A DNA stretch of 14,232 nt from CAVQGZ01 sp964400785 (lineage in GTDB: Bacteria > Actinomycetota > Actinomycetes > Jiangellales > Jiangellaceae): positions 1 through 14,232 of the forward strand of contig CAYNWB010000053.1 in NCBI GenBank assembly GCA_964400785.1. The letters are read 5' to 3'. Both the position numbers and the translations under genes were made by a program. Below, piece after piece: positions 1 through 7,050 of this stretch (its first letter is position 1; the number at the start of each line of letters is the position of its first letter). The notes beneath the pieces were generated by a model. It made no database searches. It saw only the letters and a program-made list of their open reading frames with translations, and was not told the DNA's origin.

Positions 1-1044
1 CAGCGCACCTTCGACGCCCACGGTCACGGCATCGTGTGGGCCGTTCTCGACTCGGGCATCGACGCCAACCACGCTCACTTCGCGCACCACGCGAACCTGG
101 AAGGCCTGCCGCCCGGGCTGGCATCGGAGTCGTTCGTGACCTCGAGCTCGCAGGACGCCCTCAGCGACGGGAACGGCCACGGAACGCACGTGGCCGGCAT
201 CATCGCAGGCGGCCTCGCTCCAGGAGTCACGGCCACCGGGGTCGGCTGGTATCGCGACGCCTCGGGCAGCGACGAGCGTCGACCGGTCGACGTCTCGGGC
301 ATCAGTGGCATGGCGCCGGCCTGCAAGCTGCTGTCGTGCAAGGTGCTGCGAGACGACCGCACGGGCGACGTGACGGCGCTTCTCGACGCCCTGCTCTACA
401 TCCAGGAGCTCAACGAGAACGGGCGGAACCTTCGGGTTCACGGGGTCAACATCTCCGTCGGTCACATGTTCGACCCCGCATGGTTCGCCGCCGGTCTCAC
501 GCCCGTCTGCCAGGAGGTCGACCGGCTCGTGGCGTCCGGTGTGGTCGTGGTGGTCGCTGCCGGCAACACGGGGTACGGCTACGCGAAGGACCCCAACGGA
601 CGGTCGATGCGGCTCGGCTTCGACACGACGATCAACGACCCGGGCAACGCGGCGAGGGCGATCACCGTGGGCTCCACGTCGTCGTCGCCGCACCGCACCG
701 GGGTCTCGTACTTCTCGTCCAAGGGCCCGACAGGGGACGGGCGCATGAAGCCCGACCTGGTGGCGCCTGGCGAACGGATCATCTCCGCAGCGGCGGGCCT
801 GCTGCTCGACCAGGCGCGCCGAGCTGACCAGAACGCGACCTACATCGAGAGCTCCGGTACGTCGATGGCGGCACCGCACGTGGCAGGCGCCGCTGCCGGC
901 TTCCTGTCGGTCAAACGCGAGTTCATCGGACAGCCCGACCGGGTCAAGCAGGTGCTGATGAGCTCGGCCACCGACCTCGGCAGAGCCCAGGTCTTCCAAG
1001 GGGCGGGCATGCTCGACGCCATGCGCGCCCTCCAGTCGCTGTAG
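1..1044 (+). CDS. Subtilisin-family (S8) serine protease, 5' end missing
   Basis: This is a peptidase of the S8/subtilase fold. The reading frame is open at base 1, so the true start lies upstream; the GTG at 34 is internal to the catalytic domain. All active-site elements are visible. The catalytic Asp is in LDSGID (codon 49-51), the catalytic His is the first His of HGTHVAG (178-180), the oxyanion Asn is in AAGNTG (565-567), and the catalytic Ser is in SGTSMAAPHVAG (862-864). The domain ends soon after the Ser block and no C-terminal anchor follows. Whether there is a signal peptide, propeptide or N-terminal adaptor cannot be judged, because that part is outside the window. The stop is 11 bases before the next gene, which has a good ribosome site overlapping the stop (TAGGAGG), so the two are almost certainly co-transcribed. 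The role is inferred from context: an effector or processing protease of the module that continues to 5327. The family call is secure; the role is not. Confidence 0.93.
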   Translation, partial: QRTFDAHGHGIVWAVLDSGIDANHAHFAHHANLEGLPPGLASESFVTSSSQDALSDGNGHGTHVAGIIAGGLAPGVTATGVGWYRDASGSDERRPVDVSGISGMAPACKLLSCKVLRDDRTGDVTALLDALLYIQELNENGRNLRVHGVNISVGHMFDPAWFAAGLTPVCQEVDRLVASGVVVVVAAGNTGYGYAKDPNGRSMRLGFDTTINDPGNAARAITVGSTSSSPHRTGVSYFSSKGPTGDGRMKPDLVAPGERIISAAAGLLLDQARRADQNATYIESSGTSMAAPHVAGAAAGFLSVKREFIGQPDRVKQVLMSSATDLGRAQVFQGAGMLDAMRALQSL

Positions 1045-1055
1045 GAGGGACACCC

Positions 1056-2342
1056 ATGCCGATTCCTTTCGCCCCTGTCGAGTTCACCACGTCGGGGAAC
1101 GTGGCAGACCAGAGCCAGGTCGACGACGCCTTGGCGTTGCTGTCGGACCAGCAGGTGACCGACCTGCTGATCGTCTCGCATGGCTGGAACAACGACATGG
1201 CCGCCGCCCGACGCCTGTACGACCAGATCCGCGCCAACCTCGAGTCGCTGGTACCCGACTCGTCGAGTGCCCGTCCGGCCGTCCTGGGCGTGTTCTGGCC
1301 GTCGGTACGGTGGGCCGACGACGACCAGATCGCCGGCGGCGGCGTCGCTGTCGGTGACGAGCAGACCGAGCTGGCGGCAGCCATCGGTGCAGCGGTGGAC
1401 GACGCCGACCTCGCGGCCCGGCTGCGCGAGGCGACCGCCGACCTCGACACCGCCGACGGTCGTGCCCGATTCGTCGAGGCCGCCAGACGTCTGCTGGCCG
1501 AGAGCACCGACGCGGTCACCGACGACGAGGACGGCGCCCCCAGCGCGCTGGTCAGCAGCGACCCGGACGAGGTGTTCTCCGCCGTGCGCGACGCGGTGGT
1601 GATGCAGGACGACGGGGTGATGCCGGCCGGGCCGCCGTCCGACCTGGCGCCCGGTATCGCTCCGGACCTGCTGGCCGAGCCCGACACCGCAGGGGCAGGG
1701 CTGTTCGGCCTCTCCTGGCCCTCGCTTGCTCGCCAGGTTCTCAACACGTTCACCTACTACACGATGAAGGCTCGCGCCGGTGATGTGGGAGCCCGTGGTG
1801 TGGCCCCGCTCATCGATCGGGTCAATGCCTCGGCGCAGCCTCCTCGCGTGCATCTGGCCGGGCACTCGTTCGGCGCCCGGGTGGTTGCCGCCGCTGCGAC
1901 CGCAGCGACAACTCCCATCGCCTCGCTGACACTTCTTCAGGGAGCATTCAGCCACTACGGATTCACCAAGGACTATGCCGACACCGGCAAGGACGGCGCC
2001 TTCGTCCAGGCTGTCGACAGCGGTCGCATCCTGGGGCCGGTCGTCATCACGCACACCCACAACGACAAGGCGGTCGGGCTCGCCTACGCGATCGCGTCAC
2101 GGCTGGCGCGCCAGGCGGGTGCCGGGCTGGGCGACCGGTCCGACCTGTACGGAGGTATCGGCGCGAACGGGTCGGTGGGCACCGACGCGGTCGAGGCGCG
2201 GCTGCTCGACAGGGACGGCACCTACACGCTCGCGGGCGGCAGGATCCACAACCTGCTGGCCGACGACCACATCAGCGGCCACAGCGACGTCACGAACCCG
2301 GCGGTGGTCAATGCTCTGGCACAGGCGATGGGAGTGCGCTGA
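1056..2342 (+). CDS. Alpha/beta-hydrolase (lipase/esterase-like), 428 aa
   Basis: This is a hydrolase of unknown substrate. Residues about 37-46 read LLIVSHGWNN, the oxyanion-side HG loop typical of alpha/beta-hydrolases. AGHSFGARVV at about 268-277 is the nucleophile elbow with Ser271. Candidate triad partners are Asp337 in THTHNDKAV and His405 or His409 in DDHISGHSDV. An acidic, Ala/Asp-rich stretch (about 85-200) separates the first strand from the elbow and is probably an insertion or lid. I see no signal peptide or membrane segment, so a cytoplasmic location is likely. The ATG at 1056 has GGAGG six bases upstream, which supports this start. It is tightly coupled to the S8 protease gene (11 bases) and lies 90 bases before the ATPase gene. 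Lipase-like and protease effectors are known from NLR/STAND-centred bacterial conflict systems, so an effector role is plausible, but the substrate (lipid, ester or peptide) cannot be told from sequence. The fold call is firm and the role is inferred. Confidence 0.85.
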   Translation: MPIPFAPVEFTTSGNVADQSQVDDALALLSDQQVTDLLIVSHGWNNDMAAARRLYDQIRANLESLVPDSSSARPAVLGVFWPSVRWADDDQIAGGGVAVGDEQTELAAAIGAAVDDADLAARLREATADLDTADGRARFVEAARRLLAESTDAVTDDEDGAPSALVSSDPDEVFSAVRDAVVMQDDGVMPAGPPSDLAPGIAPDLLAEPDTAGAGLFGLSWPSLARQVLNTFTYYTMKARAGDVGARGVAPLIDRVNASAQPPRVHLAGHSFGARVVAAAATAATTPIASLTLLQGAFSHYGFTKDYADTGKDGAFVQAVDSGRILGPVVITHTHNDKAVGLAYAIASRLARQAGAGLGDRSDLYGGIGANGSVGTDAVEARLLDRDGTYTLAGGRIHNLLADDHISGHSDVTNPAVVNALAQAMGVR

Positions 2343-2421
2343 GGGCCTGCGTTCCACGACGATTCTCGCCGGGAGCGCAACGGTTCATGACAGAACAGCG
2401 CAACAGTGCCATTCTGATGCT

Positions 2422-2425
2422 GGAG
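2422..2425 (+). promoter_or_regulatory. Ribosome site that selects the ATG at 2433
   Basis: GGAG ends 7 bases before the ATG at 2433, but only one base before the in-frame GTG at 2427. Spacing therefore favours the ATG, giving an 816-residue protein rather than 818. Confidence 0.6.
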
Positions 2426-2432
2426 CGTGGAC

Positions 2433-4883
2433 ATGACGACGGCCGGCGTAGACCCTCCAGCGTCCCCGGAACCCCGGGACGCGGTCTCTGGCCGTGTGTC
2501 TGACGTCTCCGGTGGCCAGGTGGCCATCGGAGACAGAGTCGTGCAGATCGACGCCCACGGAGCCGCCCACGTCGTGATCAACGAGGGCACGGCGGTGACC
2601 ATCACCCGTCGACCCTCGCCGGTCCTGCGTCCTGCCCCGCCCTTCGCCGACATGGTCGGTCGCGCTCAGGAGCTGGCGCGCATCAGCACGTCGCTGCAGC
2701 AGGGCCGTTCGGTTGAGGTGGTGGGACCGAGCGGCATCGGCAAGACGGCGCTTCTTCGAGCCGCCTCGAATGCTCGGCTGCCCGAGTCTGCGCACGACGG
2801 CGTGATCGCCGTGCCTGCCCAGATCGGTGTGCCCGAGTCGCTGAACTACGTGTTCGACGCCTGCTACGAGGGAACGCGTCGCATGGTGCCGCGGCGTGAG
2901 GAGCTCGCCAGCGCGCTTGCCGAGCTGCACCTGCTCGTGGTGATCGACGACCCGCTGCTCGACCGGGAGTCGCTGGACCAGCTGCGGCTGTCGCTGCCGG
3001 GGTCGCTGCTGCTGCTGTCGGCGCATGAGCAGCGCATCTACCGGGACGTGGACGCCCTCATGCTGTCCGGCCTGCCGGAGCAGGACGGGGTGGCGCTCAT
3101 CGAGGCCTACGTCGGCCGAACGCTGACCGAGCGCGAGCGCAGCGTCGGGGTGCGGGTCTGCGAGGTTCTGCACGGCACCCCGCTCGAGCTGGTGCGCTTC
3201 GCCTCGCTGGTGCGGTCGGAGACCGACGGTGACCTGGTCAGTGTCGCCCGTGGGTTCGGCGTGGACGCCCAGCCTGAGGACGTGCTCGTTGCCGTCCAGC
3301 GGTCCACCACCGTCGACGAGGACGCAGTGCTCGCCGCGCTCGCTGCGTTCGGGGCGCCTGTCGGGGCGAGCCTTGTCGCGGCGATGTCAGGTCGCCCTGA
3401 TGCCGGAGAGGTGCTGGTGCGGCTGGCCGAACGTGGGCTTGTCGGCGGCGACGACCTGCAGGGGTGGCGTCGGCGTGACCAGTACGCGGTGCCACCGGAG
3501 GAGCGCCAGCGCGCGGCGGTGGTGCTCACCCTGTGGATCCAACGGCGCACGGTCGTCGAAGAGGTTGCTGGTGAGCTGCCTGCGATCAACAGCGTGCTCG
3601 CCAGCAGCCTGCGGGACCAGCGCTGGGCAGACGTCATCGCGCTCGCCGCGGCTGCTGAGCGCCCGTTGGCGCTGTCGTCGCGGTGGTCGGCGTGGGAGAC
3701 CACTCTGCAGTCGGGTCTGCGGGCGGCGCGGAGCGCCGGGGACACTGCGAGCGAGCGATTCTTCGCACACCAGCTTCAGGTCATGCAGTCGGCGATGGCT
3801 CCGCCACCGTCGACGCCGACTCCGCCACCGACTCCACCTCCGCCCGTGCCGCCGGACGACGACGCACCGGTAGCCCCCGGCCGACCCTGGCTGAAGATCA
3901 TCGGCGGAATCATCGGCGTAGCTCTGCTGCTTGTCGTTGTCGTCGTCGTGGTCGGGCTCATGGTCGATGGAGACGACCCACCCCCGCCGCGCCCCGGGCC
4001 GCAGACGGTGGGGGTCGAGTTCGGCGACGTGGTCGTGGGAGGGGAGCAGGTACAGGGCCTACCCCTGCCTGTCAGCGGCGCGGAGCCGCCACTCGACGTC
4101 ACCGGCCAGGACGGATCGTTCTTCTACACCCTGTCCGAGGAGTGCGCCTTCGATGCCGACTCGTGTGTGATCGAGGTGATCTTCGTGCCCGTCGACGTGG
4201 GTCTGGCGTCGAGCCGGGTCGAGGTGGTCGATGCGTTCGGCGACGTCGTCGCGGTCGTCGAGGCCTCCGGCGCCGGTGTCGATGACGAAGCGTTCGGTGA
4301 GCCGAACCTTGTGGCGTTCACTCTCGGGGACGAGAGCGGGGTGCTGGTGCTCGGGGAGCCGGAGCAGCGCACGGTTCGGGTGTGGAACGAGCCCGCCGAT
4401 GGCGTCGCGCCGTCCGAGGGGTCAGTGCTGGCGGTCGACGTCACCGGACCGGCGTTTCTCGTCGATCCGGGTCTGCCCGAGTGCGACCTGCTCAGCGACG
4501 TCGCCCTTGCCTGCGATGTCGGCGGCCTCGCCCCAGGTTCGACCCAGGACTTCGTGGTGACGCTGGTGGCCGACGATGTCGGCGACGTCGTGCTGACCAC
4601 CACGATGCTCAGCTTCGACGGCGTGGTCGGACGCAGCCAGGTGCGTGTGTTCAGCGTGACCGGGAACACCGACGTCACCGCCATCACCTGTACCGTGCCC
4701 GACCTCGTGGGTCTGCCCGTCGACCAGGCGGAGAAGGTCGCCTTCGAGGCGGGGTTCTTCTTCGACGCCTTCGTCGTGGAGGACGGAACGGCGTCCGGGA
4801 TCGTGCTCTCCCAGGACCCCCGTGCCGGCGCCGAGGTCGACTGCGAGTCGCTCGTCGTGGTCGAGTTCTCCGGCTTGGCCTGA
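2433..4883 (+). CDS. Membrane-spanning STAND-type ATPase with ASH-like and PASTA ectodomains
   Basis: This 816-residue protein has an unusual domain order. Residues 20-38 carry a short G/V/Q-rich motif (VSGGQVAIG) shared with the small protein encoded at 4911. Residues about 75-280 form a P-loop NTPase: Walker A GPSGIGKT at 98-105, Walker B LLVVIDD at 167-173, and a sensor-like strand LLLLSAHE near 190. Helical and winged-helix-like sequence follows to about 450. A Pro-rich linker (457-485) leads to one transmembrane helix (about 489-511). Outside come a beta-sandwich resembling ASH/choice-of-anchor domains (about 525-616, with a Cys pair), a second beta-rich domain (about 620-745) and a C-terminal PASTA domain (about 754-815, starting TVPDLVGLPVDQA). 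PASTA domains are known from PknB-type kinases and penicillin-binding proteins and can bind cell-wall fragments. I infer an envelope-sensing NLR-like switch with a cytoplasmic ATPase. The AAA/NB-ARC/NACHT subtype is not settled. Confidence 0.88.
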   Translation: MTTAGVDPPASPEPRDAVSGRVSDVSGGQVAIGDRVVQIDAHGAAHVVINEGTAVTITRRPSPVLRPAPPFADMVGRAQELARISTSLQQGRSVEVVGPSGIGKTALLRAASNARLPESAHDGVIAVPAQIGVPESLNYVFDACYEGTRRMVPRREELASALAELHLLVVIDDPLLDRESLDQLRLSLPGSLLLLSAHEQRIYRDVDALMLSGLPEQDGVALIEAYVGRTLTERERSVGVRVCEVLHGTPLELVRFASLVRSETDGDLVSVARGFGVDAQPEDVLVAVQRSTTVDEDAVLAALAAFGAPVGASLVAAMSGRPDAGEVLVRLAERGLVGGDDLQGWRRRDQYAVPPEERQRAAVVLTLWIQRRTVVEEVAGELPAINSVLASSLRDQRWADVIALAAAAERPLALSSRWSAWETTLQSGLRAARSAGDTASERFFAHQLQVMQSAMAPPPSTPTPPPTPPPPVPPDDDAPVAPGRPWLKIIGGIIGVALLLVVVVVVVGLMVDGDDPPPPRPGPQTVGVEFGDVVVGGEQVQGLPLPVSGAEPPLDVTGQDGSFFYTLSEECAFDADSCVIEVIFVPVDVGLASSRVEVVDAFGDVVAVVEASGAGVDDEAFGEPNLVAFTLGDESGVLVLGEPEQRTVRVWNEPADGVAPSEGSVLAVDVTGPAFLVDPGLPECDLLSDVALACDVGGLAPGSTQDFVVTLVADDVGDVVLTTTMLSFDGVVGRSQVRVFSVTGNTDVTAITCTVPDLVGLPVDQAEKVAFEAGFFFDAFVVEDGTASGIVLSQDPRAGAEVDCESLVVVEFSGLA
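2490..2546 (+). other. Shared 19-residue motif, copy 1 (N-terminus of the ATPase)
   Basis: This encodes residues 20-38 of the ATPase, pattern G-x-V-S-[DN]-VSGGQVAIG-x-x-V-x-Q. The nine residues VSGGQVAIG are identical to those at 4956-4982 in the small downstream protein. The codons differ (the Ser is TCC here and AGC there), so this is not a fresh DNA duplication. It resembles short beta-forming or amyloid-like signalling motifs (RHIM/BASS type, core V-x-I-G) that pair NLRs with effectors. That resemblance is my reading, not a profile match. Confidence 0.7.
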
Positions 4884-4910
4884 ACGTGAACACTCGATCA
4901 AGGAGGCTCG

Positions 4911-5327
4911 ATGTCTGAAGGCGATGCGGTCACCATCAGGGGGACGGTCAGCAACGTGAGCGGTGGTCAGGTGGCCATCGGGCAGAACGTGGAGCAGACC
5001 AGCACGTCGGTGGTCTCGACCGGTCCGAGCGAGGCCGAGGTGGCTGCTCTGCTGCAGCAGTTCGGGGCCGTGCGTGCCGATGTGCTGGCCGATCCCGACA
5101 CGCCCGACGAGGCTGCGGCGAAGCTCGACGAGCTGCAGGCGGCCGTCACGGCGGAGAAGCCTGAGCTGTCGACGATGGAGTACGTACGTGACTGGTTCGT
5201 CAAGTACGCGCCCAAGTTCGCCGGCGCCGTCACAGCCCTCGTCGTCAACCCCATCGTGGGCGCGTTGGTCGGAGCCGCGGGCGAGACGCTTGCCTCGGAG
5301 TTCAAGCGGCGTTTCGGCGGCACCTGA
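4911..5327 (+). CDS. Small motif-bearing protein with hydrophobic C-terminal helix, 138 aa; candidate membrane-active effector
   Basis: I do not recognise a named family. Residues 11-29 repeat the N-terminal motif of the ATPase upstream. A Ser/Thr-rich spacer (30-40) follows, then a helical, charged region (41-98, rich in Ala/Glu/Leu). Residues 103-123 form a Gly/Ala/Val-rich hydrophobic stretch containing one Asn-Pro (ALVVNPIVGALVGAAG). The end is basic (EFKRRFGGT). The ATG at 4911 has a strong AGGAGG four bases upstream and lies 27 bases after the ATPase stop, so the two genes are probably one transcript. The layout (amyloid-like motif, helical domain, hydrophobic segment) recalls the general plan of HET-S-type effectors, in which a sensor templates the motif and the effector then attacks the membrane. 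Nothing in the sequence proves this. It could instead be an adaptor or an inhibitor of the ATPase. The gene is certain and the function is inferred. Confidence 0.85.
   Translation: MSEGDAVTIRGTVSNVSGGQVAIGQNVEQTSTSVVSTGPSEAEVAALLQQFGAVRADVLADPDTPDEAAAKLDELQAAVTAEKPELSTMEYVRDWFVKYAPKFAGAVTALVVNPIVGALVGAAGETLASEFKRRFGGT
4941..4997 (+). other. Shared 19-residue motif, copy 2 (N-terminus of the small protein)
   Basis: This encodes residues 11-29 of the 138-residue protein. Over 23 aligned residues, 14 are identical to the ATPase N-terminus (ATPase residues 17-39, small protein residues 8-30), including the whole VSGGQVAIG core, the G-x-V-S before it and the V-x-Q after it. Confidence 0.7.
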
Positions 5328-5348
5328 CCCCACTGGCCTGGTGAGCCT

Positions 5349-5363
5349 GCCCCTCAGCGGGGC
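5349..5363. terminator. Weak hairpin between convergent genes
   Basis: GCCCC and GGGGC form a 5-bp stem around a 5-base loop, between the stop of the small-protein gene and the end of rsgA, whose stop codon lies in the loop. There is no T-run on either side. It may help end transcription from both directions, but the stem is short for so GC-rich a genome. Confidence 0.25.
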
Positions 5364-6454
5364 TGACGCGTTGAGGGTCGGCTGCGGCGCTGCTTGCTGA
5401 TCGCCTTCCAGGTTGCCCGTTCTTCGGCGGCCAGCCGGGCGTCACCGCGGCGGCGCTGGTAGGCGATCTCTTTCTGGAGCGTGCGCCACGAGCTGAGGCG
5501 ACGGGCCGGCAGGCTGCCGTCGGCGACGGCGGCGTTCACCGCACAGCTGGGCTCGCTGTCGTGGGCGCAGTCACGAAACCGGCAGTCCAGGGCCAGCCGA
5601 GTGATCTCGGGGAACACGTCGTCGACATCCGTCGCGTCGCCCACGACACCCACCGCACGCAGTCCGGGAGTGTCGATGAGGCACGAGCCGTCCGGCAGCT
5701 CGACGAGCTCGCGGCGGGTTGTCGTGTGGCGTCCGCGTCCGTCGCCTCGCACCTTTGCGGTGGCGATGGGCGAACCGCCAGCCAGGGCGTTGACCAGCGT
5801 GGACTTGCCTGCTCCTGAGGGCCCCAGCAAGGCGAACGTGCGGCCCGGCCCGAGATGGTCGCGCAGCGCGTCCAGACCCCCGCCGTCCTGCGCGCTGACG
5901 GTCAGCACCTCGACACCCGGCGCGGCACTCTGCACGGACGACACGAGGCCGGCGAGGTCATGCGCAAGGTCACTCTTGGTCAGGACGACCAGGGGCACGG
6001 CGCCACTGGACCACGCGAGAACGAGCAGCCGCTCGATGCGTCCGAGGCTGGGAGCGGGATCGACGGGCTCGACCACGAGAACGACGTCGACGTTGGCCGC
6101 CAGGCCTTGCTCGTCCGAGGTGCGGTCAGCTGCGGCTCGAGTGAGCACGCCGGAGCGTGGGTGAACGGCTACCACGGCGGCGGGAGCGCCGGTCATGTCG
6201 AGGTCGACCCAGTCGCCGACCAGCAGCCGACCGTCCGGGTCGAGCACGGTGAGCGAGCGGCCGTCCGTACGCACCTCGGCACTGCCACGGTCGATGCGCA
6301 CGACTCGACCGCGTGGTCGCTCTGCCTGCTCGCCGTCCGTCACGGGTGTCGACGGTAGGGCGAGCCGCGCAGCGGGCACCACCGAATATCTGGGGGCGGT
6401 GACGACGCGACGCAACGGCTCGCGGAGGGGGTCAGCTGTCGCTTCCACACACAT
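5354..6454 (-). CDS. rsgA: Ribosome small-subunit-dependent GTPase A (RsgA/YjeQ)
   Basis: RsgA is a late-acting 30S ribosome assembly GTPase. The hallmark circularly permuted order of GTPase motifs is visible: G4 TKSD (159-162) comes before G1 GPSGAGKST (211-219), then G3 DTPG (261-264). An OB-fold-like N-domain (about 48-105) precedes them. The C-terminal zinc region follows as FPEI...CRFRDCAHDSEPSCAV, with ligands Cys291, Cys296, His298 and Cys304. At 366 residues from the ATG at 6454 the length fits the family. The start is not certain. The frame stays open upstream to 6604; a GTG lies two codons inside, and a GTG at 6343 would remove 37 residues. None has a clear ribosome site. I chose 6454 because the sequence PRYSVVPAARLALPS before the OB domain reads like real protein. 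The gene stands alone, convergent with the conflict module and divergent from the HhH-GPD-like gene. The function is firm and the start moderate. Confidence 0.93.
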   Translation of the reverse strand: MCVEATADPLREPLRRVVTAPRYSVVPAARLALPSTPVTDGEQAERPRGRVVRIDRGSAEVRTDGRSLTVLDPDGRLLVGDWVDLDMTGAPAAVVAVHPRSGVLTRAAADRTSDEQGLAANVDVVLVVEPVDPAPSLGRIERLLVLAWSSGAVPLVVLTKSDLAHDLAGLVSSVQSAAPGVEVLTVSAQDGGGLDALRDHLGPGRTFALLGPSGAGKSTLVNALAGGSPIATAKVRGDGRGRHTTTRRELVELPDGSCLIDTPGLRAVGVVGDATDVDDVFPEITRLALDCRFRDCAHDSEPSCAVNAAVADGSLPARRLSSWRTLQKEIAYQRRRGDARLAAEERATWKAISKQRRSRPSTRQPR

Positions 6455-6522
6455 AGTGGTCCGCTGCGGTCTCGACAGCCCGACGTCTGTGCAGGTCGGG
6501 GAGGCCGCCGCGGAGACTATGT
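6451..6522. repeat. Imperfect inverted repeat in the rsgA/HhH-GPD divergent region
   Basis: The left arm 6451-6469 (ACATAGTGGTCCGCTGCGG) and the reverse complement of 6505-6522 (ACATAGTCTCCGCGGCGG) match at 16 positions with one gap. The separator is 35 bases. Each arm reads ACTATGT toward its own gene, which could be a -10-like element, so the repeat may mark two mirrored promoters or a two-site operator. The left arm overlaps the chosen rsgA start. If the left ACTATGT is a true -10, rsgA must start further in. Confidence 0.4.
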
Positions 6523-6612
6523 ATGCCGACGGGACCCTGCCCCGCTGCCCGTCGTTCTGCGCCTGTGGACAGACGCCGACGGCGTCCCCCGCGCGTGGGC
6601 ACACTCCTGCGC

Positions 6613-7050
6613 ATGGAGCCGACAGAGCCTTCGCAGCCAGCGCCCGCCGCGGACGACCCGGGCGCCGCCTTCGCCTTTCTGGTCACCGTCCTGTTCGACC
6701 ACGGAGTGCCGACAGAGGTGTCTCGACGAGCCCCTGTCGAGCTGCGTCGCAGGCTCGGGCACCTCGACCCGCACGCCATCGTGGCCGACCCGGTCGCGGT
6801 GCTGACGGCGGTGGCGGAGCCCCCGGTGCTGCACCGGTACAAGACGACGGTGGCGCAGTGGGTCGTGGATGCCGCAGCCATGGTGATCGACGACTACGGC
6901 GCAGACACGCGGGGGATCTGGGCGGACGAGCCCACGCGCCAGCAGCTCGTCGACCGCCTGGTGGCCTTCCGCGGTATCGGGCCCGTCAAGGCGGACGCAG
7001 CGATCGCGCGGCTCCAGGCAGAGCTCGACGTCAGGGTGCAGGCGCCGTAG
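6613..7050 (+). CDS. HhH-GPD-like family protein, 145 aa
   Basis: This resembles the uncharacterised HhH-GPD-like proteins of actinobacteria, which are related to base-excision glycosylases. Residues about 15-35 (AFAFLVTVLFDHGVPTEVSRRAP) match the family's opening helices. A region around LHRYKTTVAQWV follows, and the helix-hairpin-helix is LVAFRGIGPVKADAAIA near 120-136. I see no iron-sulfur Cys cluster and no clear catalytic Lys/Asp pair placed as in EndoIII/MutY, so enzymatic activity is doubtful. The protein is shorter than most HhH-GPD glycosylases. ATG 6613 was chosen for fit with the family start; a GTG at 6595 is also in frame, and no strong ribosome site is visible. The gene ends 20 bases inside the convergent gene that follows. 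A role in DNA repair is a family-level guess. Confidence 0.75.
   Translation: MEPTEPSQPAPAADDPGAAFAFLVTVLFDHGVPTEVSRRAPVELRRRLGHLDPHAIVADPVAVLTAVAEPPVLHRYKTTVAQWVVDAAAMVIDDYGADTRGIWADEPTRQQLVDRLVAFRGIGPVKADAAIARLQAELDVRVQAP

Noticed and set aside
840..2060. 406-residue open frame on the minus strand
   Set aside because: It lies opposite the protease and the hydrolase, both with intact catalytic motifs, and its translation has no recognisable domain and is Arg/Gly/His-biased.
2387..2415. Possible promoter before the ATPase gene (ATGACA, 17 bases, CATTCT)
   Set aside because: The -35 fits, but the -10 matches TATAAT at only three positions and lacks the leading T of TAnnnT. Not strong enough to list.
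4422..5333. 303-residue open frame on the minus strand
   Set aside because: It covers the PASTA end of the ATPase and the whole small protein, both of which have motifs and ribosome sites; the antisense frame has none.
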